Of a stretch of DNA of 64,000 nucleotides, positions 33,182 through 42,849 are shown one piece after another. The position numbers and the translations under genes were made by a program. Under the pieces are notes generated by a model. That model worked only from the letters and a program-made list of their open reading frames with translations. It had not been told where the DNA came from and did no database searches. Source of the DNA: Sphingomonas sp. S2M10 (GTDB taxonomy: Bacteria; Pseudomonadota; Alphaproteobacteria; Sphingomonadales; Sphingomonadaceae); NCBI RefSeq assembly GCF_012650175.1, contig NZ_JAAILI010000046.1, forward strand, positions 1 to 64,000, written 5' to 3'. Each line of letters opens with the position of its first letter. The stretch's first letter is position 1.

Positions 33182-35292
33182 CGTCGATCTCCCTTCGCGG
33201 CGCTGAATGGGGGCTGGACGGTGGGCGGGTCAAGCCATGGGTGACGGCCCCGCCCGCGGACGCGACGCACCGATCCATCCGGGAAAGTCACGGCGATGCC
33301 CCCGGTCCGGGCGAGAGTCTCCCGGTCGAGCCGCAGCCAGCGCGGGTGGCAGGCGCGCGGCAGGCGGCGTTCGCTGATCATCACGTCGCTCGCCGCGCAG
33401 ACCGCGACCAGATCCCGCCACGCGACCGGATACGCGCTGCGGGTGGCGGCAACCCGCCAGTGCCGACCGCGCCGGGCAAGTGCCGCCACGCACAGATCGG
33501 GGCTGCATCGTGCGTCCGGGCGATCCGTCAGCGCCGCCAGCGCGTCCGCCTCCACGCCGCCATTCTCTCCTAGCACCTGGCGCGTGAAGTCGCCGGCGCG
33601 GTCCCGCAGCAGCGCGAAACTGCCATCCGCCATGCGTAGCGCGGCGTGCCGGCCGTCGCCGGTCACCAGCAGGTCCGGCCCCGGCGTGGCCGCCGCCCAG
33701 AGCGCGCCGAGGCATAGCGGCACCAGCCCCAGCATCCGCGCCCGCGTGCGCCACAGGCCGATCCACAGCCCGCCCGCGACCATGGCCGCGAACGCACCCG
33801 CCGGCATGATCGGAAGCGCCGCCACCGCCCCCGGCGCGTCTGCTACGGCGTGCGCGATCCCCAGCAGCAGCGCCATGGCCTTGGCGGTAAGCCACCAGAA
33901 GGGCGCGCCCACTCCCGCCAGATCGGCAACCAGCGCCAGCGCCTCCAGCGGCATCACCACGAAGGTGGTCAGCGGGATCGCGACGATATTGGCCAGCGCG
34001 CCGTACACGCCGGCCTTGTGGAAGTGGAACAGGCCGATCGGCATCAGCGCCAGCTCCACCACGATGCCGGTGAGCAGCAGCGACCCCGCCCCGCGCGCGA
34101 TGCGCCGCGCCACGCTTTCCTCCCGCGCCTCGAACCAGCGGCGCATGCGCGGGCTTTCGTGCAGCGCGACGATCGCCGCGACCGCGGTGAAGCTCAGCTG
34201 GAAGCTGGCGCCTGCCACGGACTCGGGCCAGAGCAGCAGCACCAGCAGCGCCCCCGCCGCGACCAGCCGCAGCGTCAGGGCCTCACGCCCCAGGCTCAGT
34301 GCTACCAGCACCAGCAGCGCCGCGACGCAGGAGCGTATCGTCGGCACCTGCCCGCCGGTAAGCCAGGTATAGCCGATCGCGGCCAGCGCGCCCGCCGCCG
34401 CGGCGACCAGAGGCAGCCGCACGCGCAGCGCCAGCCAGGGGCTGAGCGCGAGCAGCCGCAGCACCGCCAGCATCGCCGCGCCGGTCACCGCCGTCACGTG
34501 CAGGCCGCTCACCGACAGGAGATGCGCAAGGCCTGCCCGCCGCATCGCCTCGCCGTCAGCCTCGCTGATCGCGCCCTCGTCGCCCGTGGCAAGCGCGCTG
34601 GCGATGCCACCGGCGCTTCCGGGGAGGCGCGACTCGATATGGGCGGAGAGCGACGCCCGCAGGTCCCGCCCGGCCTGGGCGGGCACGCGCAGCACGCGGA
34701 TTGCATCCAGCGCCTTGCCCGTCGCCCCGATGCCGTCGAACCACGCGACCCGGCGAAAATCATAGGCACCAGGCACCGACGGTCCAGGCGGCGGCACCAG
34801 CCGCGCCCGCAATGCGATCCGCGCACCCGCCACGATTCCGGCAGGCGCGCCCGCCTTCTCCACGTTCACGCGCAGCTTGGGCGGAAGGTCGTCGCGCCCG
34901 AGCGGGGCAAGGACAAGGCGCACCAGCCCACGAGCGGTCAGCGTGTCGACCCGCAGCACATCGGCATCGAACACCGCCACCACCGGTCGCGCCAGCACGG
35001 GGGCGGCGACGCGCTCCGCCCGCCACCAGATCGACCCGCAACCGCCGGCGAGGAGCAGGCCGCCCACCAGCAATGCCCGCCCGGCCCTGCCCGGGAGCAG
35101 CGCGCCGATCATCCCCAGCCCCAGCGCGGCGAACAGAAACCCGGTCCATTGCCGCGGATCGTCGAGGAGGAACCAGGCAGCGACGCCGGCCCCGAACGCG
35201 ATCGGCAGCCACAACGGCAATTGCCCCCGCTCCGCTTCCAGCCAATGCTCGATCCCACCACGGCCCTTGGGGAATCCCCAGCCCGCCCCCAT
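33178..35292 (-). CDS. comEC: ComEC/Rec2 DNA-uptake channel protein
   Basis: About 704 residues from ATG 35292; an ATG at 35343 would add 17 residues, and neither has a strong ribosome site. N-terminal DUF4131-like membrane segments and an OB-like domain are followed by the competence core (SGLHVTAVTGAAMLAVLRLL, SFQLSFTAVAAIVAL). The C-terminal region (TGDGRHAALRMADGSFALL, PDARCSPDLCVAALARRG) looks like a metallo-hydrolase-type fold without the HxHxDH metal motif, as in other alphaproteobacteria. ComEC carries single-stranded DNA across the inner membrane. Synteny with gltX-gltA and lexA supports the call. Confidence 0.93.
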   Translation of the reverse strand: MGAGWGFPKGRGGIEHWLEAERGQLPLWLPIAFGAGVAAWFLLDDPRQWTGFLFAALGLGMIGALLPGRAGRALLVGGLLLAGGCGSIWWRAERVAAPVLARPVVAVFDADVLRVDTLTARGLVRLVLAPLGRDDLPPKLRVNVEKAGAPAGIVAGARIALRARLVPPPGPSVPGAYDFRRVAWFDGIGATGKALDAIRVLRVPAQAGRDLRASLSAHIESRLPGSAGGIASALATGDEGAISEADGEAMRRAGLAHLLSVSGLHVTAVTGAAMLAVLRLLALSPWLALRVRLPLVAAAAGALAAIGYTWLTGGQVPTIRSCVAALLVLVALSLGREALTLRLVAAGALLVLLLWPESVAGASFQLSFTAVAAIVALHESPRMRRWFEAREESVARRIARGAGSLLLTGIVVELALMPIGLFHFHKAGVYGALANIVAIPLTTFVVMPLEALALVADLAGVGAPFWWLTAKAMALLLGIAHAVADAPGAVAALPIMPAGAFAAMVAGGLWIGLWRTRARMLGLVPLCLGALWAAATPGPDLLVTGDGRHAALRMADGSFALLRDRAGDFTRQVLGENGGVEADALAALTDRPDARCSPDLCVAALARRGRHWRVAATRSAYPVAWRDLVAVCAASDVMISERRLPRACHPRWLRLDRETLARTGGIAVTFPDGSVRRVRGRGRHPWLDPPTVQPPFSAAKGDRR

Positions 35293-35321
35293 TTGAAGGC
35301 CCGGAAACCCCGTGCTAGGGG
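35293..35321 (+). promoter_or_regulatory. Predicted gltX promoter
   Basis: TTGAAG (-35) and TAGGGG (-10) are 17 bases apart, giving a start near 35328 and a ~44-base leader before the gltX TTG codon. It abuts the preferred comEC start on the other strand. Confidence 0.35.
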
Positions 35322-35371
35322 CCTCGGCGGCTGAACTGGCCATCGAGACAACAGACTGGGAGCATGCGCGC

Positions 35372-36796
35372 TTGAGCGCAACACAAGAAACCACCCCCGC
35401 CAAGCCCGTCGTCACGCGCTTCGCCCCCTCGCCGACCGGCTTTCTCCACATCGGCGGGGCGCGCACCGCGCTGTTCAACCTGCTGTTCGCCCGCCACCAT
35501 GGCGGCAAGTTCCTGCTGCGCATCGAGGATACCGATCGCGCCCGCTCGACCCAGCCGGCGATCGAGGCGATCCTCGACGGCCTGCGCTGGCTCGGCCTCG
35601 ATTGGGACGGCGACGAAGTCTATCAGTTCGCCCGCGCCGCCCGGCACGCCGAAGTGGCGAACGAGATGATCGCGCGGGGCGCCGCCTATCGCTGCTATCT
35701 GACCCAGGACGAACTCGCCGCGATGCGCGCCGAGGCGGAAGCCGCCAAGAAGCCGCTGCGCATCCGCTCGCCCTGGCGCGACCGCACCGACGGCGATCTG
35801 TCCGCGCCGCATGTCGTACGCCTCAAGGCGCCGACCGAAGGCGCAGTGACGATCCGCGACCAGGTGCAAGGCGAGGTGACCGTGCAGAATGCCGAGATCG
35901 ACGATCTCGTGCTGCTGCGCTCGGACGGCACGCCCACCTACATGCTCGCCGTGGTGGTCGACGACAACGACATGGGCGTGACGCACGTGATCCGCGGCGA
36001 CGACCATCTCAACAACGCCTTCCGCCAGTTGCCGATCTACCGCGCGATGGGCTGGGACGAGCCGGAATATGCCCATATCCCGCTGATCCACGGCGCGGAC
36101 GGCGCCAAGCTTTCCAAGCGCCACGGCGCGCTCGGCGTCGACGCCTATCGTGACGAACTCGGCCTGCTGCCCGAGGCGGTCTCCAACTATCTCCTCCGTC
36201 TCGGCTGGGGGCATGGCGACGACGAGATCATCAGCCGCCAACAGGCAATCGAATGGTTCGATCTGGCCGGCGTCGGCAAGTCACCAAGCCGGTTCGATCT
36301 GAAGAAGCTCGAGAACCTGAACGGTCATTATATCCGCCAGTCGGACGATGCGCGACTGGCCGAGCTGGTCGCCGCAAGGCTGCCGTTCGAACCCAGCGAC
36401 TCGCAAGCCGACCTTCTGCGCCGCAGCATGGCAGCGCTGAAGCCGCGCGCCGCAAATCTCCTCGAACTGGCGGACGGCGCAGGCTTTCTTTTTCGCACCC
36501 GCCCACTGGAAATGGACGAGAGCGCGGCCGCTCTGCTAGAGGGCGACGCGCGCACCCTGCTCGCCCAGTTGCACGCCGCGCTTGACGGATTGGCAACGTG
36601 GGATACGGAGGCGCTCGAAGCGGCGGTACGCACCGTCGCCGATGCTGCGGGCGTGAAGCTCGGCAATCTGGCGCAGCCGCTGCGTGCGGCGTTAACCGGC
36701 CGCCGAACTTCTCCGGGTATCTTCGATGTCCTGGCGCTGCTGGGACGCGAGGAGAGCCTCGCCCGCATCGCAGATCAGATGCGTACGCCCGCCTGA
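35372..36796 (+). CDS. gltX: Glutamyl-tRNA synthetase
   Basis: 474 residues from a TTG with GGGAG nine bases upstream; an ATG at 35312 in frame would add 20 residues that do not resemble the family. Class I signatures: [19 protein letters not shown] (HIGH box), [23 protein letters not shown], and KMSKS as AKLSKRHGA. It charges tRNA-Glu (and possibly tRNA-Gln, later amidated). gltA follows 27 bases later, suggesting one transcript, as in related genomes. Confidence 0.95.
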   Translation: MSATQETTPAKPVVTRFAPSPTGFLHIGGARTALFNLLFARHHGGKFLLRIEDTDRARSTQPAIEAILDGLRWLGLDWDGDEVYQFARAARHAEVANEMIARGAAYRCYLTQDELAAMRAEAEAAKKPLRIRSPWRDRTDGDLSAPHVVRLKAPTEGAVTIRDQVQGEVTVQNAEIDDLVLLRSDGTPTYMLAVVVDDNDMGVTHVIRGDDHLNNAFRQLPIYRAMGWDEPEYAHIPLIHGADGAKLSKRHGALGVDAYRDELGLLPEAVSNYLLRLGWGHGDDEIISRQQAIEWFDLAGVGKSPSRFDLKKLENLNGHYIRQSDDARLAELVAARLPFEPSDSQADLLRRSMAALKPRAANLLELADGAGFLFRTRPLEMDESAAALLEGDARTLLAQLHAALDGLATWDTEALEAAVRTVADAAGVKLGNLAQPLRAALTGRRTSPGIFDVLALLGREESLARIADQMRTPA

Positions 36797-36823
36797 AAAC
36801 GGGTCGAAGGAAAGGACGACACT

Positions 36824-38107
36824 ATGAGCGATACCGCCAAACTGCATGTTGCGGGGAAAGACGTCGAATATCCGGTCCTCAAGGGCAGCACGGGCCCGGA
36901 CGTCGTCGACATCCGCAAGCTCTATGCGCAGACCGGCGCCTTCACCTACGATCCGGGTTTCACCTCGACCGCGAGCTGCGAATCGGGCCTGACCTTCATC
37001 GACGGCGACGAAGGCGTGCTGCTCCATCGCGGCTATCCGATCGGCCAGCTGGCCGAGCAGTCGAGCTTCATGGAAGTCTCGTACCTGCTGCTCAACGGCG
37101 AGCTGCCGACGCAGGACGAGCTGACCAAGTTCGAGAACACGATCACTCGCCACACCATGCTGCACGAGCAGCTGGCGACCTTCTATCGCGGCTTCCGTCG
37201 CGATGCGCACCCAATGGCGGTGATGTGCGGTGTGGCCGGCGCGCTTTCGGCCTTCTACCACGACTCGACCGACATCACCGATCCGACGCAGCGCATGATC
37301 GCGTCGCACCGCCTGATCGCCAAGATGCCGACGATCGCCGCGATGGCGTACAAGTACAGCGTCGGCCAGCCGTTCCTCTATCCGAAGAACGACCTGAGCT
37401 ACACCGGCAACTTCCTGCGCATGACCTTCGGCGTCCCGGCCGAGGAATATGAAGTGAATCCGGTGGTGGAGAAGGCGCTGGACCGCATCTTCATCCTCCA
37501 TGCCGATCACGAGCAGAACGCCTCGACCTCGACCGTGCGCCTCGCCGGTTCGTCGGGTGCCAACCCCTTCGCCTGCATCGCGGCCGGCATCGCCTGCCTG
37601 TGGGGCCCGGCGCATGGCGGCGCGAACGAAGCTGCGCTCAACATGCTGCAGGAAATCGGTCGTCCGGAGCGCATCCCCGAGTTCATCGCCCGCGCGAAGG
37701 ACAAGAACGATCCGTTCCGCCTGATGGGCTTCGGCCACCGCGTGTACAAGAACTACGATCCGCGCGCGACCGTGATGCAGAAGACCGTGCGCGAAGTGTT
37801 CGCCGCGCTCAACGTGACGGACCCGGTGTTCGAAGTCGCGCTGCAGCTCGAGGAAATGGCGCTCAAGGACGATTATTTCGTCGAGAAGAAGCTGTTCCCG
37901 AACGTCGACTTCTACTCGGGCGTGATCCTGTCGGCGATCGGCTTCCCGACGACAATGTTCACCGCGCTGTTCGCCCTGGCCCGCACCGTCGGCTGGGTGG
38001 CGCAGTGGAACGAAATGATCTCGGACCCCGAGCAGAAGATCGGCCGTCCGCGCCAGCTCTACACCGGCCCGACGCAGCGCGACTACGTGCCCGTCAGCCA
38101 GCGCTGA
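36824..38107 (+). CDS. gltA: Citrate synthase (type II)
   Basis: 427 residues. It forms citrate from oxaloacetate and acetyl-CoA. Landmarks: [52 protein letters not shown] (active-site His), [29 protein letters not shown] (second His) and [13 protein letters not shown] with the Asp region before it. GGAAAGGACGACACT precedes the ATG. The length is that of the hexameric NADH-sensitive type of Gram-negative bacteria. A clear terminator follows. Confidence 0.97.
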   Translation: MSDTAKLHVAGKDVEYPVLKGSTGPDVVDIRKLYAQTGAFTYDPGFTSTASCESGLTFIDGDEGVLLHRGYPIGQLAEQSSFMEVSYLLLNGELPTQDELTKFENTITRHTMLHEQLATFYRGFRRDAHPMAVMCGVAGALSAFYHDSTDITDPTQRMIASHRLIAKMPTIAAMAYKYSVGQPFLYPKNDLSYTGNFLRMTFGVPAEEYEVNPVVEKALDRIFILHADHEQNASTSTVRLAGSSGANPFACIAAGIACLWGPAHGGANEAALNMLQEIGRPERIPEFIARAKDKNDPFRLMGFGHRVYKNYDPRATVMQKTVREVFAALNVTDPVFEVALQLEEMALKDDYFVEKKLFPNVDFYSGVILSAIGFPTTMFTALFALARTVGWVAQWNEMISDPEQKIGRPRQLYTGPTQRDYVPVSQR

Positions 38108-38146
38108 GCCCCGGACCCGGGGCTTCGGCCCCGATCGCTATCAAGA

Positions 38147-38183
38147 AAAACGGCGCCCCGCTCTCGCGGTGGCGCCGTTTTCC
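38147..38183 (+). terminator. Terminator after gltA
   Basis: AAAACGGCGCC and GGCGCCGTTTT are complementary around a CCGCTCTCGCGGT loop that can itself pair. The A run before and the T run after make it usable in both directions, serving gltA (+) and the lectin-like gene (-), whose stop lies 62 bases further. Confidence 0.75.
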
Positions 38184-38245
38184 GTTCCTGGCGCGAAGCG
38201 GACCAGGACGCGGCGAGCGCCGAGCATCCGCCGCGTCGCCAGCGA

Positions 38246-38716
38246 TCAGGCCTCTTCGATTTCGGCGAGGTCCTCCTCCAGCGCCTTCATGCTGGCCTGG
38301 AACAGGATCCACTGCTGCGCCGGCGAACCGTTGTTCGGGTACAGCCAGACCGGATTGCCGTTCTGCAGCACCCGGTTCTTGTCATCGACGACCATGCCCG
38401 GTGCGCCGACCGACGAGATGAAGCTCTGGTTGCCGAAGAACGTCCATTTCTGCAGATCATTGGCCAGCTGACGATTGCTGACGACGAGCTGCGTCTGGGC
38501 GGCCGCGGTGGGCGCCGTCAACGCGAGCGGCGTCGGGCTGGACAGGGTGGCAACCAGGGTGATGTACTGGTTGAACATATTGATGTCCCACAGGATCTGC
38601 GCCGGATTGGTCACCATCGAACGCTGCAGGATCACGACCGACGCGCCGGCCTGCACATTCTGCACGCCGAGCACATAATTGGGGTCGAACGCATATTGAA
38701 TGATCGCCTGAGTCAT
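38246..38716 (-). CDS. Ricin-type beta-trefoil lectin-like protein
   Basis: 156 residues with an excellent ribosome site (AAGGAGAGGGCA before ATG). Three roughly 45-residue repeats each end in a Q-x-W-like motif: AQILWDI, LQKWTF and AQQWILF. The last repeat, NRVLQNGNPVWLYPNNGSPAQQW, is typical of ricin B beta-trefoils. Such folds bind galactose-type sugars. There is no signal peptide or lipobox, and the end is acidic (KALEEDLAEIEEA). An ABC exporter gene lies 166 bases upstream in the same direction, so non-classical export is possible but unproven. Confidence 0.7.
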   Translation of the reverse strand: MTQAIIQYAFDPNYVLGVQNVQAGASVVILQRSMVTNPAQILWDINMFNQYITLVATLSSPTPLALTAPTAAAQTQLVVSNRQLANDLQKWTFFGNQSFISSVGAPGMVVDDKNRVLQNGNPVWLYPNNGSPAQQWILFQASMKALEEDLAEIEEA

Positions 38717-38882
38717 TGCCCTCTCCTTTGGATTGGAACACGGCACCATTGACGCCGCAGTGCGTGGGCGACCCTTTTCCACAGGAGCGCTGTAGCGGCA
38801 TCGGCCCTGGTCTGGCGACCACGACACCCTCCGTTCCGGCGGCGATGTCGCCCAGATCGCTCTGGAGCGGAGCGTTCCCAGG

Positions 38883-40736
38883 TCAGCCGGCGGCCTGCCG
38901 CTCCACGACCCGCAACGCCGGGCGCGGGCTGAGCCCGAACATCCGCAGCGCGGTACCGGCAACGAAGCGAGGAAACTCGCGGCGTTCGACCGGAGCGTCC
39001 AGCCCTTCGGCCTGCAGCGCCCACAGCCGCTGGAACGCACCGCCTGCGCGCAGCAGCGACAGCGGTGCCCCGTCCTCGACGATCCGGCCATGCTCGACCA
39101 CGATCACGCGATCGAACCCGACCACGGTCGACAGGCGGTGGGCCACCGCCAGCACCGTGCGGTGCGCCATCAGCGCGTCGAGCGCCTGCTGCACCTCGAT
39201 TTCCGAACCCGTGTCGAGCGCCGAGGTCGCCTCGTCGAGCAGCACGATCGGCGCCTTGCTCAGGAAGGCGCGGGCGATGCCGATGCGCTGGCGCTGGCCA
39301 CCCGACAGGTTAGTGCCGCGCTCGCCGACGATCGTGTCATAGCCCTTGGGCAGCAGGGCGATGAAGCCCGCGCAATGCGCCGCCTCGGCCGCCGCACGCA
39401 CCTCCGCATCGGTCGCGTCGGGACGGGCGAAGCGGATATTCTCGAGGATCGAGCGGTGGAACAGCAGCACTTCCTGCGGCACCACAGCGACCGCCTGGTG
39501 CAGGCTGTCCTGCGTCACCTGGTCGATCGGCTGTCCGTCGATCAGCAACCGGCCGCCCTGCGGATCGTGCAGGCGCTGGACGAGCTGGAGGATCGTCGAC
39601 TTGCCGGCACCCGAGGGGCCGACGATGCCGATCTTCTCGCCCGGGGCGACGGTCAGCGAAAGCTCGTGCAGCACGGGCCGATCCGGGTGGTGGCCAAAGG
39701 TGACGCCGTCGATCCGCACCTCGCCGCGCGTGGCGACCAGCGGTGCCGCATCCGGGGCATCGTCCAGCGCGTGGGGGGCGCCGACGATCTCCAGCGTCTC
39801 GCGCAGATAGCTGAACTGCTGGCTGGTATCGATCAGCGCCATCGCCAGATCGCGCGAGCCGTTAAGCATGCGGAAGGTCATCGCGCTGACGACGACGACG
39901 TCACCCGCGGTGATGCCGCCCGCGATCCAACGCTCGACCGCCCAGACCAGCGCGGCGCCGACCAGGATCACCAGCGCAACGTCGTGGAGCACGCGGATGC
40001 GCTCGACGAACATCCAGCCGCGCTTCTGCGCCGCCGCCTCGGTCTTGAAGAAGCCGGCGAGACGCTCGGATTCGCGGCGGCGGGCGCCGAACGACTTGAT
40101 CGCGGCGATGTTGCCGACCAGGTCGACCAGCTCGCCGCCGCTCTCGCTGGCGGCGCGGGCGAAGGCCTTGTGGTATTTGTCGCCGCGCATGCCGAGGAAC
40201 ACCAGGCCCGTGCTCGCCGCGACGAAGATGCCGGTGATCGCCACCGCCATCCGCCAGTCGATCGCGAGGAAGATCAGCAGCGCGCCGCCGAACGCGATCA
40301 GCGGCGGCGTGATCTCCATCAGGATGCGGTGGGTGAGCGCCTGGAACGAGCCGGTCAGCGCACCGACGCGGTGCCCCAGCGAGCCGCCGCGCTGGTTCTG
40401 GAAGAAGCCGATATGGTGGCCGGTCAGATAATGGAACATGTCGAGCCGGATGCGCACGCCGCTCGCCACGGTGATGTTGCACAACAACATCGCCGCGCCG
40501 CGGACCAGCCCGTTCTCGAGCGCCACCAGGCCGACAAAGGCCGCGAGCGCGACATAGACCGCCATGTGCGACGGTGCTGCAACCGTCATCGAGTCGATCA
40601 GGAGCTTCATCGCATATTGCACGCCCACCGCGCTGGAGGCGCCGCCCACGACGAGCAACGCCAGTAGCGCGAAGGCGAGCGGCCGTCGCGTGACATAGTG
40701 GAGCAGGAACCGAGCCGGGCTCTTCAGAAACGGCAT
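38883..40736 (-). CDS. ABC exporter, fused membrane and ATPase domains
   Basis: 617 residues from ATG 40736 (GGGG seven bases upstream). Six membrane segments fill residues ~15-310 (ABC type-1 exporter fold). The ATPase domain has GPSGAGKST (Walker A), QEVLLFHRSILENIRF (Q loop region), LSGGQRQRIGIARA (signature), IVLLDEATSALD (Walker B) and AVAHRLST (H loop). It lacks a C39 peptidase domain, so it is not a bacteriocin-type processing exporter. As a half-transporter it would act as a homodimer, exporting a lipid, peptide or drug. The C-terminus runs about 50 residues past the ATPase. The lectin-like gene follows. Confidence 0.9.
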   Translation of the reverse strand: MPFLKSPARFLLHYVTRRPLAFALLALLVVGGASSAVGVQYAMKLLIDSMTVAAPSHMAVYVALAAFVGLVALENGLVRGAAMLLCNITVASGVRIRLDMFHYLTGHHIGFFQNQRGGSLGHRVGALTGSFQALTHRILMEITPPLIAFGGALLIFLAIDWRMAVAITGIFVAASTGLVFLGMRGDKYHKAFARAASESGGELVDLVGNIAAIKSFGARRRESERLAGFFKTEAAAQKRGWMFVERIRVLHDVALVILVGAALVWAVERWIAGGITAGDVVVVSAMTFRMLNGSRDLAMALIDTSQQFSYLRETLEIVGAPHALDDAPDAAPLVATRGEVRIDGVTFGHHPDRPVLHELSLTVAPGEKIGIVGPSGAGKSTILQLVQRLHDPQGGRLLIDGQPIDQVTQDSLHQAVAVVPQEVLLFHRSILENIRFARPDATDAEVRAAAEAAHCAGFIALLPKGYDTIVGERGTNLSGGQRQRIGIARAFLSKAPIVLLDEATSALDTGSEIEVQQALDALMAHRTVLAVAHRLSTVVGFDRVIVVEHGRIVEDGAPLSLLRAGGAFQRLWALQAEGLDAPVERREFPRFVAGTALRMFGLSPRPALRVVERQAAG

Positions 40737-40896
40737 GTCGTTCCCCTTCGGGGTTTTCGGGCGCTGCATTGCAACAATCATGCGCCCGAAAAGACCCATC
40801 CGCGGATGAACCCTTTGTGAACTTTCCGGAAAGGGAAGATAAGCGGTGGAGATGCGTCGATGAATTGCGGCCAAATCGGGGCAGGCTTGCCTTGGC

Positions 40897-42849
40897 TCAG
40901 CGATCCTCGAAGATGGCGGCTGCGCCCCCTGTCGCCGCAAGGTTCAGCGTCAGCACCGTGGCGGCGTCAACGCGGCGGCGTTCCACCTGCACCGCGTCCG
41001 GCGCAGCGCCATCGGTCCAGATCCGCGCGTCGGCACCACGGGGGCCGAGAAATGCGAGCGGAACCGTAATGCTGCGCGCCTTCTCGGCGTTCATCGCGCC
41101 GAGGTACCAGCTTCTGCCCTTACGGCGGGCGAGCACGATATATTCGCCGGTTTCACCGGCCAGGAAGCGGGTCTCGTCCCAACTCGTCGGCACCGCCTTG
41201 AGGAACTCGAACCCTGCAGGGCTCGCCGCATAGGTGTCCGGGCTGTCCGCAACCGCCGCAAGCGGCGACAGATAGACGACGTACATCGCCAGGCCGTGCG
41301 CGCGGGTGGTCTGCACCAAAGGCAGGTCGTTGCGGATCTGGAAGCGCCCCGGCGCCACGTTGCGGAAGCCGCCCGGGGTATAGTCCATCGGTCCCAGCAG
41401 GCCTCGCGTATAGGCGAGCATCACGTTGTTGCTCGCCGTCGCCCGCGCGCTCCACTTGTTGTACTCGGCGCCCATCACGCCTTCCTGCGTCACGAAATTG
41501 GGCCAGGTACGGGTGAGCCCGCGCGGCGGGAATGCGCCGTGCAGGTCGACCATCAGGTGATGGCGCGCAGCCGCGCCCAGCAGCTTCTGGTACCAATTGA
41601 CCATCCATTGGTCGTCGCGGTCCATGAAGTCGATCTTGATGCCGGCGACGCCGAGCTTCTCGTAGAGCGCGAGGGCATCTTCCATCTGCTCGTCGAGCGC
41701 CTGCCAATGCGCCCACAGCCACAGCCGAACCTTCTTGGTACGCGCATAATCGGCGACTTCTTGGAGATTGATCGCATCGGCCCATCTGGTGATGTCGACG
41801 CCGGGGCGTCGCACCCCACCGCCGCCGGCACCGGCGTACCAGCCCTCGTCGATCATCGTGTACGGGAAGCCGCTCTCGGCGGCGAAATCGATGAACGCCT
41901 TGGCCACCGCCGTCGTGGTGCGCTGCCCCGGGAGCTTGGCGAGGACCGGCCCGTTCCACCAGTCCCAGCTGGTCAGGCCCGGCTGGATCCAGCTGGTGTC
42001 CTCGATCCTGCTCGGCGTGGCGAGATTGGTGAGCAAGGTCGACTCGTGCAGCTTGCCCAGCTGATCGGCCAGCATCACCACGCGCCACGGGGTCACGATC
42101 GGGCTGCCGATGCGGGTGTGGACGGCGACCCGCGGATCGTCGAGCGAGGGCGAAAGCTTGATCTGCAGACCCGGCCCGCCATCGCCGCGACCGGTGAGAT
42201 ACATGCCGGCAAAGTCGATCAGATCCGCCTCGGCGAGCGCGAAGGCGGCCCTGCCCGTCTCACAGGCAAAGGGCAGATCGTACAGATTGTGGTCGCGCAG
42301 CCTTGTGGTGTCGACGGGATCGAACTCGCCCTCATGGCTGGAGCCGAAATGGCCTACGTTGAAGCCCCAGCATTTCCATGCCTGCGGGAAATAGAAGCCG
42401 GTCCGCTCGTAGCGGACGATCGCTGCCGCCGTTGCCGCCTGCACCGGCACCACGGTGCGGAACGCGACGCCGTCGTCATAGGCGCGAACCACCAGGTCCA
42501 TCCGTCGCTTGGCGCCACCGCGCTCCTGCAGATGGATGGTCAACTGGTTGTAATGGTCGCGGCCCGCGTCGGCCTTGCCCAGCACGATCTTGTAGCGCGT
42601 GTCGGCGCTCGTCGCCTCGCTGCCGGTGATCGCCATGGCGAAGCCGAGCGCGTCGCGATCAAGGTCCAGCGCGATCGGAGACGGCGCGAGGATCATCTCC
42701 CCGCGCCGCTGGACCATGTAATTCGGCGTCCCCTGGCGATCGAGCGCGACGACGATGCGGTTGGTGCCGTTTGGCGACACCGCTTCCAGCGTCTGCCCGG
42801 CGGCCGGCGCCGCGATCAGCAGCGTGGCGGCGCCGAGCGCGCCCTTCAT
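40897..42849 (-). CDS. GH97 family glycoside hydrolase, probably retaining
   Basis: 650 residues with a signal peptide (LGAATLLIAAPAAGQ). It cleaves alpha-glucosides or alpha-galactosides in the periplasm. The N-terminal beta-sandwich begins LEAVSPNGTNRIVVALD. The (beta/alpha)8 barrel has SWDWWNGPV, GFPYTMIDEGWY, LGVAGIKIDFMDRDDQWMV and NFVTQEGVMGAEYNKW, and a C-terminal sandwich follows. Asp407 in KIDFMD is where retaining GH97 enzymes (alpha-galactosidase type) keep their nucleophile; inverting SusB-type enzymes use a Glu elsewhere. Its ATG overlaps the SGNH stop (ATGA), so it is the last gene of the sugar operon. Confidence 0.88.
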   Translation of the reverse strand: MKGALGAATLLIAAPAAGQTLEAVSPNGTNRIVVALDRQGTPNYMVQRRGEMILAPSPIALDLDRDALGFAMAITGSEATSADTRYKIVLGKADAGRDHYNQLTIHLQERGGAKRRMDLVVRAYDDGVAFRTVVPVQAATAAAIVRYERTGFYFPQAWKCWGFNVGHFGSSHEGEFDPVDTTRLRDHNLYDLPFACETGRAAFALAEADLIDFAGMYLTGRGDGGPGLQIKLSPSLDDPRVAVHTRIGSPIVTPWRVVMLADQLGKLHESTLLTNLATPSRIEDTSWIQPGLTSWDWWNGPVLAKLPGQRTTTAVAKAFIDFAAESGFPYTMIDEGWYAGAGGGGVRRPGVDITRWADAINLQEVADYARTKKVRLWLWAHWQALDEQMEDALALYEKLGVAGIKIDFMDRDDQWMVNWYQKLLGAAARHHLMVDLHGAFPPRGLTRTWPNFVTQEGVMGAEYNKWSARATASNNVMLAYTRGLLGPMDYTPGGFRNVAPGRFQIRNDLPLVQTTRAHGLAMYVVYLSPLAAVADSPDTYAASPAGFEFLKAVPTSWDETRFLAGETGEYIVLARRKGRSWYLGAMNAEKARSITVPLAFLGPRGADARIWTDGAAPDAVQVERRRVDAATVLTLNLAATGGAAAIFEDR

